Source: Daphnia pulex (Eukaryota; Arthropoda; Branchiopoda; Diplostraca; Daphniidae). From it: a DNA stretch of 64,000 bases. The stretch is from contig NC_060017.1 in the NCBI RefSeq assembly GCF_021134715.1, forward strand, positions 4,216,001-4,280,000. The letters are read 5' to 3'. Of the stretch, positions 34,321-46,493 are shown piece by piece; positions within the stretch are counted from its first letter, which is position 1; every line of letters starts with the position of its first letter. Made by a program: the position numbers and the translations under genes. Below the pieces are notes generated by a model, which was given only the letters and a program-made list of their open reading frames with translations, was not told where the DNA came from and did not search any database.

Positions 34321-36587
34321 TTATTTTCCTAGTTTAGCGTTTGCCGCATTAGCATTCAAAACTTTACGCCTAAGATGTTCCTTGTACGACAAAATGTCAC
34401 TTTTCCATTTAGTAACAGTTCCATGTTCGCAAATCCAAATTTCTTTAGCGACTTGGTTAATCAGTCGGAAGTCGTGAGAAACGAGAACAAGTCCACCTTC
34501 GAAATCCTTAACTGCATCAGCTAGCGCATCGATGGTTTCCATGTCCAAATGATTGGTAGGTTCGTCAAGAAGTAGCAGATGGGGAACTTGCCAGGCCAGC
34601 CAAGCAAACACTACTCGGCAACGTTGTCCATCACTGAGTTGGCGAATAGGGCAAACTTGCTGCTTTCCGGTCAGACCATACCGACCGACAATTCTTCTCA
34701 TTTCTTCTTTCTCCTTCACTTCAGGAAAACATTTCATCATGTACTCCAAAGGAGATAAATCCAAATCCAACATTTCGTGGAGATGCTGATGATAGCGTGC
34801 AATTTTAAGATGGCTATTGGTCCGGACCATTCCTTCAGTAGGCACCAAATCTCCAAAAATAATCTTTAGAAGAGTAGACTTTCCCGCACCATTCGGGCCA
34901 ACCTTTAGAATATATAACGTTTAACGTACTGTTCAAAAACTTGAAAATGAAAGAATCTAGGTTACCAGTGCGAGACGAGTGTCAAGATCAATTCCGAACT
35001 CTAAATTACGGTAAATCCAAGGTGTGGTATCACTGTAGCGAAAACTAACATTTTGTACCATGATAACTGGAGGTGGAATCGGGCCGCAAGATGGGAAATG
35101 AAACGATACAGTTTTGTCATCAACCACCTTTTCAGTTAACCCACCAGCTACCATTTTAGCCAAGGTTTTTTCCTTGCTTTGAGCTTGACGGGCAAGCTTA
35201 GCACTACCATGACCAAAACGAGCAATGTAGTCCTGTGAATGAGACAAATTAATAAGAGGCGAGCACTAAAACTTTTAAAAAAAGTCCTTACTTTCATATG
35301 AGCCATCTGGTCTTGTTCCCATTTATATTGCTTCATCTGATTTTCTTGAAGTTCAGACCTTGTTCTGACAAAAGTGTCGTAGTTTCCTGAGTAGTTCTTT
35401 AATTTATTTTGAGTCAAATGAATTATCTGTAAAAAAAATTAAATTAATGAAATTTAAATTATGAATTCTATTTTAGAAAAATAATAGTTACATTCGTGCA
35501 GACGCCGTTCATGAAATCTTGTGAATGAGAAACTATTACTAAAATATGCTTATAGTTTTTTAACTCTTCTTCAAGCCACACGCAAGCATCCAAGTCCAAA
35601 TGATTTGTAGGTTCGTCTAAAAGAAGCAAATGTGGCTTAACGTACAATGTACGAGCCAACGCAATTCGCATTCGCCATCCACCGGAGAAATCCTTCGATT
35701 TTTTCTGCTGCATTTCTTTAGTGAAGCCCAACCCATTCAAGATACAGGCGGCTCTAGTCTCGGCCGTGTCAGAACTCATTTCGTCTAGACGTTCGTAAAT
35801 ATCCATCAATTGATCTTGAGAAGCATCATCTCCGCAATTAGCTAATTGTTCCGCAAGGTGTTCCAATTTTGTTCGCTCTTCGTCAACTTCCACTACACAC
35901 TGAAGTGCCGTTTTATCCGAAGCCGGTATTTCACGAGTTAAGTGGTAAATATCTATGTGATCCGGAATTGGAACTTCTCGATTCCCTAATGTTGCTAAAA
36001 GTGCCGATTTGCCACTACCATTTAAACCTATAAGACCGTAACGACGCCCACAATTCAATTCTAATGTTGTATCTTGCAACAACTCAAATCCGTAGAAAGT
36101 TATTGATAAATTATCTATCTTAATGTCCCGGCTTTTAGGATGAACCCTAAAAATTCAAACAAAGAATTAATAATCACTTATTTTCTCGCATACAGTAATA
36201 TAAATTTGTAATACCCCAAAACTCCAGTAACTGCTCTTGCTTCAGCAGCAATTCTGGCATCTTCTTCTAATTTTTTACACAGGGTTTCTGTTGGAAAAAG
36301 AAAAAAAAAATTAAATTGAGCAATATTGCACAATGATTTTGACAAGTCTTTGAATCTGAACATTTACGATTGAGTGAAAATGGTTGGTGTAACAGGTAAC
36401 AGTTTACAATGTAGGGAATTTGCTTTATGACAATTTTGGTACACCTGAGTATATTACCTTCAACAGTGAGTTCATTGCTACCACCCTTGGAATTTTTGGA
36501 CGTGGATGCACTGGTTCCATTTGAAGCATTGGGTTTTCCTCCATCTTTTCTCTTGGCATCTCTCTTTTTTTTAGAATCAGAAGGCAT
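34321..36587 (-). CDS. ABCF2: ATP-binding cassette subfamily F member 2
   Basis: Exons (minus): 36587-36458, 36287-36215, 36146-35492, 35426-35292, 35232-34966, 34902-34321, giving 613 aa (human 623). ABCF proteins have two ATPase domains and no membrane segments; they act on ribosomes or in translation control. The N-terminus is a lysine-rich, low-complexity extension ([17 protein letters not shown]) followed by ARAVTGVLG. Domain 1: Walker A GLNGSGKS (residues 108-115), signature FSGGWRMR, Walker [13 protein letters not shown]. The linker carries [13 protein letters not shown] and [20 protein letters not shown]. Domain 2: Walker A GPNGAGKS (422-429), signature LSDGQRCRV, Walker [13 protein letters not shown], then [13 protein letters not shown]. 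It is on the same strand as PCCA, 1.4 kb downstream of its stop. Confidence 0.96.
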
Positions 36588-37964
36588 TTTAGTGGAATAA
36601 ACCTAATGGAATTTCAATGAACTGTCATTAACTGAATGTTGTCTGCAAGTTACAAGTATTCTAAAAACTTGATTTTGATAATGTAATACAAGAACACTAT
36701 CTAATAAATTGATTTGTTTAACGAATACATATAAAGTAGGCCGCGGTAACTACAGCACAAGTATGACAAATTAAGCAATTCTTTCATGGCATGAAAAGGA
36801 CAAAAGGTAACCAAAATGAAATGGAGATTGCTATTCACAGATTCTAGATTAATTGATGAATGATTTGAAATAGGTTTTGAAATAAACTTTTAATTACTAA
36901 CTTCGACGAATGGAGAACAAATCTTCACTGCACTGACCACGTGTAGAATTCGACGAGAGCTCAACGGGACTCTGGAATTGATGACCGGCAAATTTTTCTT
37001 TGTAAGAAATACAACCGACGGTAAATTAGAACTGCCCGTCGGCCTTTACTGAAATTTTGCGAAGGGTTTGTTCTGCCATCTAAGGACAGGTATTTCAACT
37101 TCTAATTCTACATTCTAGCGTCGTTGGCATTCTGCTCGCAATTAATTTTATATGAACGTTATAATAGTTTGGCAATTACTTTAGAGTATTTCCTATTTCC
37201 CCGCGTTTCAAAAATATTGAGAGAGCGAGCGAATTGAGTTAGAGCAGACAGCAGACTCCGTTTCATTTCTGGGTCTGAATTCTGAAAACCAGTTCGAGCT
37301 AGGCAAACTAATCAAGATATTTAGCCTAAATATACATTTCTTTAAAAAAAAAACTTTTCATTAAGTGCATTAGTGGATCGTGGTATCCTTATCGGGAAAT
37401 CGTCAACAAAAGCAGTTTTTTTCTGTAGTGAAATCTATTACTACGCAAGATGGCGTGCTACGACGGTCCAAAAAGTTTTGCCACGAAAGATGTCTCGCAT
37501 GCAGTTCAGACTTCAGGCATATATCCTACTACATTACCATCCCCTTATAAATGGTTTGGAAGTCTAAAAAAGGAATATATTCAAAGGGCAAGAAATTATT
37601 AAAATGCCGAATGACTACGTAGGGGAGGGAGTCCTATATCTATCCCATTGATTTAAAAAAAAATATTTTCTAAACCGTAGGCTGCAACTCGGGTATTCCT
37701 TGAAATTATAGTCATGAGAGCTATACATCCAAGGAATCACAGTAATCCGATCTAAAGCACTTGTTAATAATTTTATTGTGAAATTATTAACAATGAGTAG
37801 AACTGCAAAAGCCGAACGAATTTTGTAATTACAAGCGCGGGGAAATATTCACGATGATAAAAAGCAATTTAGATGCCGCCTTCTAATATAGTTGTATTTA
37901 ACATGTACACTCAACTTTCAATTCACCCCAAATGATACTTGGCTCAATTGTAAGCGCGTTACAT
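36588..37964. other. ABCF2-PCCA spacer
   Basis: 1.4 kb with the ABCF2 promoter and the PCCA 3' UTR. Two start-to-stop frames of about 60 codons occur but carry no sign of coding. A PCCA polyadenylation hexamer AATAAA (37969-37964, minus) overlaps its stop codon. Confidence 0.5.
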
Positions 37965-40900
37965 TTATTCAAGTTCTACTAGAACCGCTCCTTCTTCTAC
38001 AGTGTCTCCTGAACGACAATTTACTGATTTTACTGTACCCGTGGCTGTAGCAGTCAACTTGTTTTGCATTTTCATTGCCTCTGTAAAAACAAAACATTAC
38101 ATCAATACAATTTTTAAGACTTCATTATCAAAACAAAAATTCAGAAATAGATTAAAATTAATTACGTACCGATAACCAAAACTTCTTGGCCTTCACTAAC
38201 ACTATCGCCAGCTTTGACATTCACACTTTTTACTACTCCAGGCATTGGCGAAAGAACAACTTTGCTCACATCAACCTTATGCGTTGCAAAAAAAAAAAAT
38301 CGATATAATTGAAATAAACGCAAAACATTTTGTGTAGAAATATTTGGTAAATCTAGCAAATTACATACCTTTGGCTTTTCAAGCATATGTGCTTTGTAAT
38401 TCTCTGACTTCTTGGTCAAAATATTGACTGTAAATGGTGTGCCCTTGTACCTTAAAAAAAGGAAAACGCCTTGTAAAAACATTCAAATATAAACTCAATA
38501 GTTGCAAATTACCTAATGCGGAAATTCCCATTTGCATTTTTAGAGATGAGTTGAATTATATGAGTTTCGTCGTCAACTGTCGCTTTAATAACGGGGGAAG
38601 CTAAATTGAAGGCGTTCGGTATACGGTAAGACTTTCCTTCAATAGAGCTCTATAAAAGAAAAGATTCACAATCGTTAATAAACTTCTGCTCCTGGGGAAA
38701 GAATTCGTTAAAACATACCTTGAAGTGGCCGTCTTCATCCAGTTTTATTTGACAAGCAGTTTTGTTTCCCCCGACATCAATTGATAAAACCCATTCTTGA
38801 ACATTGTTATTGAGCATGATGTTAATATTTTTTTCATTAGAAAAAGTTTGTGATCGCAATTCATTTGTAGCCCATAAACATCCAGCTATGCTTATTAAAT
38901 GCTCTTTCTCCAATGATGCAAGCTGTTTTCCAAGAAACCCATTAGGATATACCTGCAATTTACAGTCAACGGCAGCAACAAAAAGAGTTATTTTCAAAAT
39001 TATTATAAGGGGTAAAATATAGCATGCTATTGATATTATGTACTTAATTTCTTTACTATTTTTAAGAATAAGAAAGATTTGAGAGGGAGCTGATTCTTAC
39101 CTCTGGAAGATATTTGGTGTTGATATCACCTTCAACAAAACGGCGTTCAGTTAGGATGTCTCGCAATAATGGAATGTTGTGAGTGACACCTAAATGCCAA
39201 AATGAGACGATGAAATTGAAAATAACTTGACTTAATCGGACGTTGAGATTGGACAGGCAACCAATTACATAATCCAAATAAAACATTATGAACTGAAGAA
39301 ATTCTAAATACCTCGAATGACATACGAATCAAGAGCTTCGACAGAAGTGTTTAGTGCTTCTTGTCGTGTAAGGCCATGACAAGCAAGCTTGCAAATCATT
39401 GGATCATAGTAAATACTAATTTCGCTGCCCTCTTCAATTCCACTGTCACACCGAACATTTGGGATAAAGGTTGGTTCAATATATTGATGCAAGCGTCCAA
39501 TTGAGGGCATTCCAAAGTTTTTGAAAGGATCCTCCGCGTATACTCGGCATTCAATGGCCCAACCCCTCAATGGAACATCCGATTGTTTAAGATTGAGAGG
39601 ATAACCTTTATCAATAAGAAAACTTTTAGATTTTTTTTTTCTTCTTGAAAAGGCAGACATAAATCACATACCTTTGGCAACACGAATCATTTGGTGTACA
39701 AGATCAACACCAGTAATCATTTCTGTAATAGGGTGCTCTACTTGCAATCGAGTATTCATTTCGAGGAAATAAAAATTTTTCTTAGAATCAACTAAAAACT
39801 CCACAGTTCCAGCAGAGCAATATCCGATTTTCTTTGCCAATGTAACGGCTTGTTGCCCCATCGCCATACGCGTGGCAGGGTCTATAAAGGTACTATAACA
39901 TGGGATATATATTTCCTCAATCAATATGATAAGATTTTAAATAATTATTTGTTTTCCTTATTACCTAGGAGCTTCTTCAATGACTTTCTGATTACGTCGC
40001 TGTATACTACATTCTCTTTCATTTAGATAAATAACATTTCCTTGTTTATCTCCAAGAATCTAATTTGCGTAAATAGAAAATATTTGGGTATTATTGGTAC
40101 GCTGTTATAGTACACTAAAGTCCGAAACGGGTAACTAATAGCGCAACTTGCCAAATTCTACAACACGGTACTAGACTTGTGTCTTGACAAGAAAAATGGT
40201 AACAGTTACATTTCTAGTGCTGAACCCACTACAAGCTTGAGGTATTAAGTATTAGATTTCCGTATGGTGATTTCGAGATCAAAGATTATATAGAAAAGAG
40301 AACAAAGTACATTGCGAATTCCCTGTTCGTCCCATTTCACGTCTAGCGGAATTTACCCCCGAAACTTACAAACGCTAAATATTTTCGTTATAAAGAAAGA
40401 AGAACTTACTTGAATTTCAATGTGTCTGGGATTATCAACAAATTTCTCAACTAGCATTCGATCATCACCAAATGAGCTATGAAATAAGTTAGATATTAGA
40501 AACGAAATACTTTTTGTATGCCAACAATTACTGAGAAGCGTATCTTACCTGGCTGCCTCTTGTTTGGATAAGCGAAATCCTTCCCTGTAGAGACAAAAGG
40601 ATTATTTCACAGGAAAAAGATTGTGTGTTATACTAGATTTATTTCACCTAGCTTCGGCATCATTCCATGCTATCCGCATACCCTTTCCTCCACCTCCAGC
40701 GGATGCCTTTATCATAACAGGATAACCAATGTCTCGCGCAATTTGAATGCAGTGATCTTCATCTGCAACCACACCATCGAAACCTAAAGAAAACACCAAG
40801 GTTAAGAGTTATGGTAACCTAGCCATCCCATAAAAAAAAAATTACCTGGGATTACATGGACTCCGGCTTCTTTTGCAACTTTTTTCGACTCGATTTTGTC

Positions 40901-41617
40901 TCCCATTCCTGAAATAGCATGAGCTGATGGCCCAATAAAAGCGACACCTTCTCTTTCCTAATATAAAAACACTTGCATTGAAAGTAAAATAAAAACTATA
41001 CAATCATCAATAATTACCAGTATTGTCACAAATTCAGCATTTTCTGATAGAAAACCATATCCTGGGTGAACAGCTTGAGATCCAGTCTGTTTGATTACAC
41101 TCAGAATCTTGTCCATGTTTAGATATGATTCTCTAGTAGCTGGTGGTCCAATACATACAGCTTCATCAGCCATTTTAACATGCAGCTATAAACAAAAGGT
41201 AGCTTTCACAATAAAGAAATGCACAGAGGTAAACATTTTTAAATTAGCACTCAACTGCACTTGAATCGACTGTTGAGTGTACTGCAACAGTTTTAATGCC
41301 CATTAATTTGGCTGTTTTAATTACTCTACATGCTATTTCTCCTCTATTTGCGATCAAAATTTTATCGAAAGTCTTTTCATTCTTGTTAATAGGATCTGTT
41401 GTGTAAAATGACGACAAAAGTCTTCTCCCATATTCTTTTTGAAGCGAACCATTGAAGCTTCTGAAAATCTATATTGAAAAAAATATTTAGACAAATTTAA
41501 TAGATGATAAATGAATCGCAAGAAGTGTGTTTTATATGTGTATTAAGATTAGCTTGATAAGAGTTTGATTACCTTAGAAATAAGTTTAACACTCGAGGTA
41601 GTTCCTAGAATCAACAT
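37965..41617 (-). CDS. PCCA: Propionyl-CoA carboxylase alpha subunit, mitochondrial
   Basis: Exons (minus): 41617-41573, 41468-41256, 41185-41018, 40957-40846, 40783-40648, 40584-40549, 40476-40410, 40059-39965, 39892-39672, 39605-39312, 39189-39101, 38952-38719, 38649-38513, 38450-38369, 38275-38170, 38080-37965; 716 aa (human 728). The biotin-carrying subunit turns propionyl-CoA into methylmalonyl-CoA with PCCB in the matrix, clearing propionate from Val, Ile, Met, Thr and odd-chain lipid breakdown. A basic, Ser-rich presequence (about residues 1-45) precedes [17 protein letters not shown]. The ATP-grasp motif is [37 protein letters not shown] is the carboxylase core. The biotinyl domain has [16 protein letters not shown] and AMKM with biotinyl Lys682. 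The EAMKMQNKL tail and SPMPGVV fit PCCA, not MCCC1. Exon 6 is a 36-nt microexon. Confidence 0.96.
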
Positions 41618-42224
41618 CCTTAGATTTAGCTCAATGGTGATCTCAACCAACAATTATGACAGCCCTTTTTGCCAGTTACCTAAGATTTATAATTAATAAT
41701 ATAATGGCTCAGTAGAAACCCCAAAACACGTATCAAATGAAACTACCGAATACAACGACCTGGAGTCTTGCCCAGTCCTGCTGCCTTGAATCAATGTAAT
41801 GTTTTACGTCGTCTGTTCAATGTTCCGATCGCTCCAACTTCCAAGGATCTACCACAGGGTACGAAGTAAAGACCGTGATGATCGTCATAAGGCTGAAAGG
41901 AATCGAGATTCGAGAAAACTATGTTTTACCTTACCGCTAGGGGCAGGTCGTATGCTTTTGGAACATTTTTCAGCAATTAAATTCTATGCGCGATCGTGAT
42001 AAGTTTCGTTCCACCTTCATTTAAACAAATTCTATAATACAAATTCGTACTAATTATTGCCATAACAGTTTACGATCATATGATTAATACCTTTTATTTA
42101 AAGTTATTTATGTTGAGGTATATGAAAGTGTATGATGGTATTTACGAAAATAACTGATTAGAGGAAAAGGGAAACTAAGACGCCAAAGAGTAATAAAGTA
42201 ATAAATGGAAATTATCTGAACATT
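41618..42224. other. PCCA-SNX13 spacer
   Basis: 607 bp with the PCCA promoter and the SNX13 3' UTR. A minus-strand AATAAA lies at 42098-42093. Nothing else recognised. Confidence 0.5.
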
Positions 42225-45200
42225 CTAATGGGAGGTTTCCACATACAATTTCTCAAACAGTTCATCTATGTTACTTTCAGGAAAGAGGACATCAATCACT
42301 CCTTCAAAAATTACGAAAAGTAATCGTCGATTCAGAATAGGATTCTGAAGTAGCTCAAATATACGTAGAACACCTTCTCGCGTAGTTTCACTGCCTATGA
42401 GATGTTTGATTTCATCTTGATGCACAATTAAAAGCAAGTTAATTACCATGCGCAATAAATAGATGGACATTCTCATACCTGAAAACAGGGATAAAAGAGA
42501 CATTTTAGCAGCGACCCGAGTTCGCATTTTAGTGGCCTCATCCCGGGATGGGCGAGGCATAGCGGGTACTCCGTTTGGCCAACACGAATTTCTATAATGG
42601 TTTAAGTACTAATAAAAGAAGTAAAAAATTCAATTTTGTCACACCTACTTGATCACTTGAATTAACTCCGCAACTTGTTCTGGAGACGTAGCAGTGACTA
42701 CATAATCTACGATCTTCTGATTGAAAACGTCTCCAAACATCGCTCGCAAAATTTCGCGGAGCACGTAAAACACTCTTTTTCTCAACCACTGGTTACGGGT
42801 TTGCAAATCGAAAATCTCATCCATCAGGATTAAAAGTATTCTTAAAGGTAACTGGTCATCTCCCTTTAGAAAGTGAAAGTTAAAAACGTTTTATTCATGT
42901 TAATAGTACTAAAAAAAACTCACATATAATGGAATTCCAGATGAGGTTTGCATACTATCTAAATTTTCTTCACTATTGCTGCTCTCCCTTAGGCTTGACG
43001 ACTCGGATCGAACCACTTTCGTTACAGTTCTCATAGAACTTACCAAAGGGTTCATCAAACTATCCACCTATGTAATTAAAATCTTGATGCAATACATCAT
43101 TTTTTCGTCAAAAAAAATGTAAAACATACCTTGCGAGATATCATTCCCTTGCTGTGTTCGTAGGAACCGCGATCAAAGAACTGAAGTAGAGAATCCTTTA
43201 TGCCAGGATTTGTTCTTAGGAACTCCGGCTTCAACAACTTACTCAGATACTCATTAAGCAAATACTGCCTCCGCTCCAAAAATAATTTATCCATGTTGTT
43301 GAATGCCCGTTTGGCCGGAAATGAAAATTCTTTCATTACTCTAAACTGCATCCATGATCATGAATAATCAGAAATAAGAATCAAGCGGATTCAAGCTACA
43401 CGGACAGTTCAATTACTTACTCGCTCTTCTAGTCTAATATGAAAATCGTGAAAATCGGAGTATCGCCGATACACAACCCAAGAATCAATTTCTTTAGATC
43501 CTAATGACTTTACGACAGTAACAGAATATACTGCGTGCGACGATATACCATCTTTAACGACTCCTAAAATTTAAAAAAATAAATAAAAATAAACTAAATA
43601 GCTACTTGAACTTGATTACTAAATGAAACTAGTATTGCTTAATACCTTTTTGACAAATCGATGCGCTCAAAGTGTAATCGACACTTGTAGACTCGTCATT
43701 CGTGCATGCAGCAATATCACTTCGATATTTTTCTTTTCCCTCCAAATCGACTAACAAACCAGAGGAATTTGATTCATATGTATTTTGATCGTCGAGCGAT
43801 CGTAAATCTTCATCGTCACTTTTTGATGCCTCTTTCAACATATCAAGTTCAGCCAACATTCTAATGTATCCGATACTTTTCCGGAAAGAAGGCATAAACC
43901 GTTCATCTTTCTAAAGTTAATTCAAATTCAAAATGAACCCATTTGAGCGTAAATAATAATAAGAAAACAATTACTTCTATTTTGTAAATTATAGCTGACT
44001 TAGCTTCGTCAAACCAGGTGTCGACAGGAGCTTCATTTTTTAGGTTGTAGAGCAATCGTCGAACAACGATGTCGTCAATTTGTAGACGAGTAGAAACCTA
44101 AATTTAAAAAAATCGGAAGATATTGCAGTCAAATTAAGGAAATATTTTAAATGTCGAAAAATTGTAGTAACAATACATTATCAGAGAAATACTGGGAAAA
44201 GATGCTCATTGCAGATTCCTGCAAACTCATTAAAATTTGTCCAGGTGAATTTTGCTCCGAGATATTGTAACGCTGTTTGAAATGATTGTATTCGGTTTTG
44301 ACAAGAAATCCTTCAAGCTGCAACTGAGAAATCTGTTGGTTAGCACCAATTTTCCACCCTGTATGGATAATCAATCAAAAGATAAATATAATTAGTAGTT
44401 TTGCGGTTTTTAGGTTCAGAACTGCATATGAACAAATCACCTTCCACATTCAGAAGAAAGAAAATATATGCTTGTGATTTAAGAACAGTCATGAAATCCA
44501 ACAGGTAAGAAAGTGCTACACTATTTTTCAGGATGAAGTCTAATGGAAGTTGATATACGGCATTTCCATCGTGGCTGGTGAGATACTCTTTCCAATAGGA
44601 CTGTGTATGATAACCTGAAATGTTCAACAAGTATTTAAAAAAATTATGCGCAGGCCAGTATTATTAAACTGAATTTAAAAAATACCGATGGCATTGTGCT
44701 CACTTCCTTCATTTAATTCACGAATATGGTTTCCTATTAGTCGATTAACAAACAATAAACTACTTAGTTTTCTTTTAATGAAGATATCATCTTCTCCTCC
44801 AAAATCGTGTGACCTCTGGACGTATATTATAATAATTTAGATAAGTTGAGTTTCTAGTTAAGTACAAAAATATATAATATTTAACCATTATCGCAATTTC
44901 TTTGGTCAGTAGTTGTTGGGAAGCATCTAATTCTGAAAAATTTTCCGTGCAGCGTATGACGGACAGGAAAGAATCACTTGTTATTTGACAATTTTTACAC
45001 TATAAGGGTAAAAACTGATTACAAAAGGAAACTAAGAATGTCAGTAATAAAATCGTACCAGCCAAATCACAGTTTGATTAATGTAGTCCGGATCTGAAAG
45101 CAGGTCGAACAGTGGAATGATAATTTCACCTGCTAGTATCTGGGAAGAGAGCAAGTTCAGTGGGCGACAGTTTAATTCTTCCTTTCCAAGTAGTTGAAGT

Positions 45201-46145
45201 AAGAAATCAGAAAGGATCTTTAAGCACTCTTTAAATATGACAAAAAAAATCAATTAAAAGGCCAACTCATTATTAATAAATATCTTCAACCTTTTTCATA
45301 AGAAGGATCCATTGAAATTCTTTTTCTTGAATTTTTTTTGGTACCAGATCTTTCAAGTTCAAAAAAAGTAGCGACAAGATTTTGATTCATGCCTTTTGCA
45401 GAATCGTCATTACTAGTCTTTTGGTTTAATCTGTTTTTTGCCTCGCGATATGTACGTATGTGAGCAATCACACTGTCAAAAAATCTTGTAGTAAGAAAAG
45501 GAAGCCAATCAACTTCTTTGCATCTATGTGAAGAAAAATATAGCAAAACAAGTCATTGTGTCAAATAAAATACTTTGATACCTATTGGATGCATTGATTG
45601 CTATTTTTTGCAAAAACTGTTTTGATTCAAACAGGAACTCTGTTTCTTTTGTTACTAAACTGTACCAGTTTTCAACATAGTCTCGTATGATGTATTGGAA
45701 CACATCTTGCACAGCATCATCAATTATACTTGAGCCAGAAAGTCTTTTATCCACACTTATTTTATTATCTCCAGCTGACTGTTTAGTTGACTAAAATGAA
45801 TCAATTAATAATTATTAGTTAAATTTAATAATTTCATTCTGTCTTTTTTATTGACTGTTATACTACCATTTTAGGCAAGCTTTGTGACGCTGCTGTACAT
45901 TGAATGCTGAAGACATCCAACAAGTCTGTAGAAACTATTGATTGGGTCTCATTAAAAAAACCAACGAAAAAACTGTAAATCCATCAAGGGTTGGCTGATT
46001 ATAAGACTGAATGAACATTTGGCATATATATTACAGACCTTGCTGCTAGGAAGATGAAGAAAATTGTGGTAGAAAGGGCAGTATTGAAACCCATCATTAC
46101 TGCAATAAAAACTACTGCAACTATTCCTATTCGATGCGATTTCAT
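42225..46145 (-). CDS. SNX13: Sorting nexin 13 (PXA-RGS-PX-Nexin_C)
   Basis: Exons (minus): 46145-46039, 45972-45867, 45790-45582, 45523-45291, 45228-45059, 44999-44886, 44815-44686, 44614-44441, 44358-44177, 44097-43975, 43910-43646, 43563-43421, 43345-43130, 43067-42924, 42863-42649, 42591-42479, 42415-42225; 944 aa (human 968). SNX13 is an ER/endosome-tethered sorting nexin implicated in endosomal trafficking, lipid transfer and, through its RGS domain, G-alpha-s. The N-terminus has a hydrophobic segment (about residues 6-35). PXA (about 75-275) has CKEVDWLPFLTTRFFDSVIA and LFDLLSDPDYINQTVIWL; the RGS-like region is about 357-500; PX (about 610-720) has WVVYRRYSDFHDFHIRLEE and FPAKRAFNNMDKLFLERR; the C-terminal nexin region (775-944) has CWPNGVP and DEIKHLIGSETTREGVLRIF. 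It is divergent from LIG1. Confidence 0.94.
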
Positions 46146-46493
46146 CTTTCATCTATCTAGTATTGAAACTCAGTTATTTCCAAAACACTGTAATTTGGGA
46201 TCATTTACAGAATCGAAAGATGAAACAAACAACCGTAATGCCAAAATATAGATACATGACCGAGTTCTTGCATTTAATTACAACATCCACTAAACCAGCT
46301 AAAACTAAACAAGCAAATGCTCATTAGCTGTTGCTGCACTAGAAAAGGCTAACCAACACGGATGATCGAGGGTGTATTTTACAACTTTGTCATCAGATGG
46401 GTCTGGAGTCTGGACTCCTCCAATAGGGGCAACCTTTTGTTTTTTTGTAGATCTAGGCGCGAAAAATAGACAACACAATTCATCAACGAAAAA
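46146..46493. promoter_or_regulatory. Bidirectional promoter region, SNX13 and LIG1
   Basis: Only 348 bp separate the two start codons, so both promoters and 5' UTRs must lie here or overlap the first exons. No TATA box is obvious near either start. An antisense open frame crosses the region (46305-46505, minus) but opens with TTG and is treated as chance. Confidence 0.6.
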
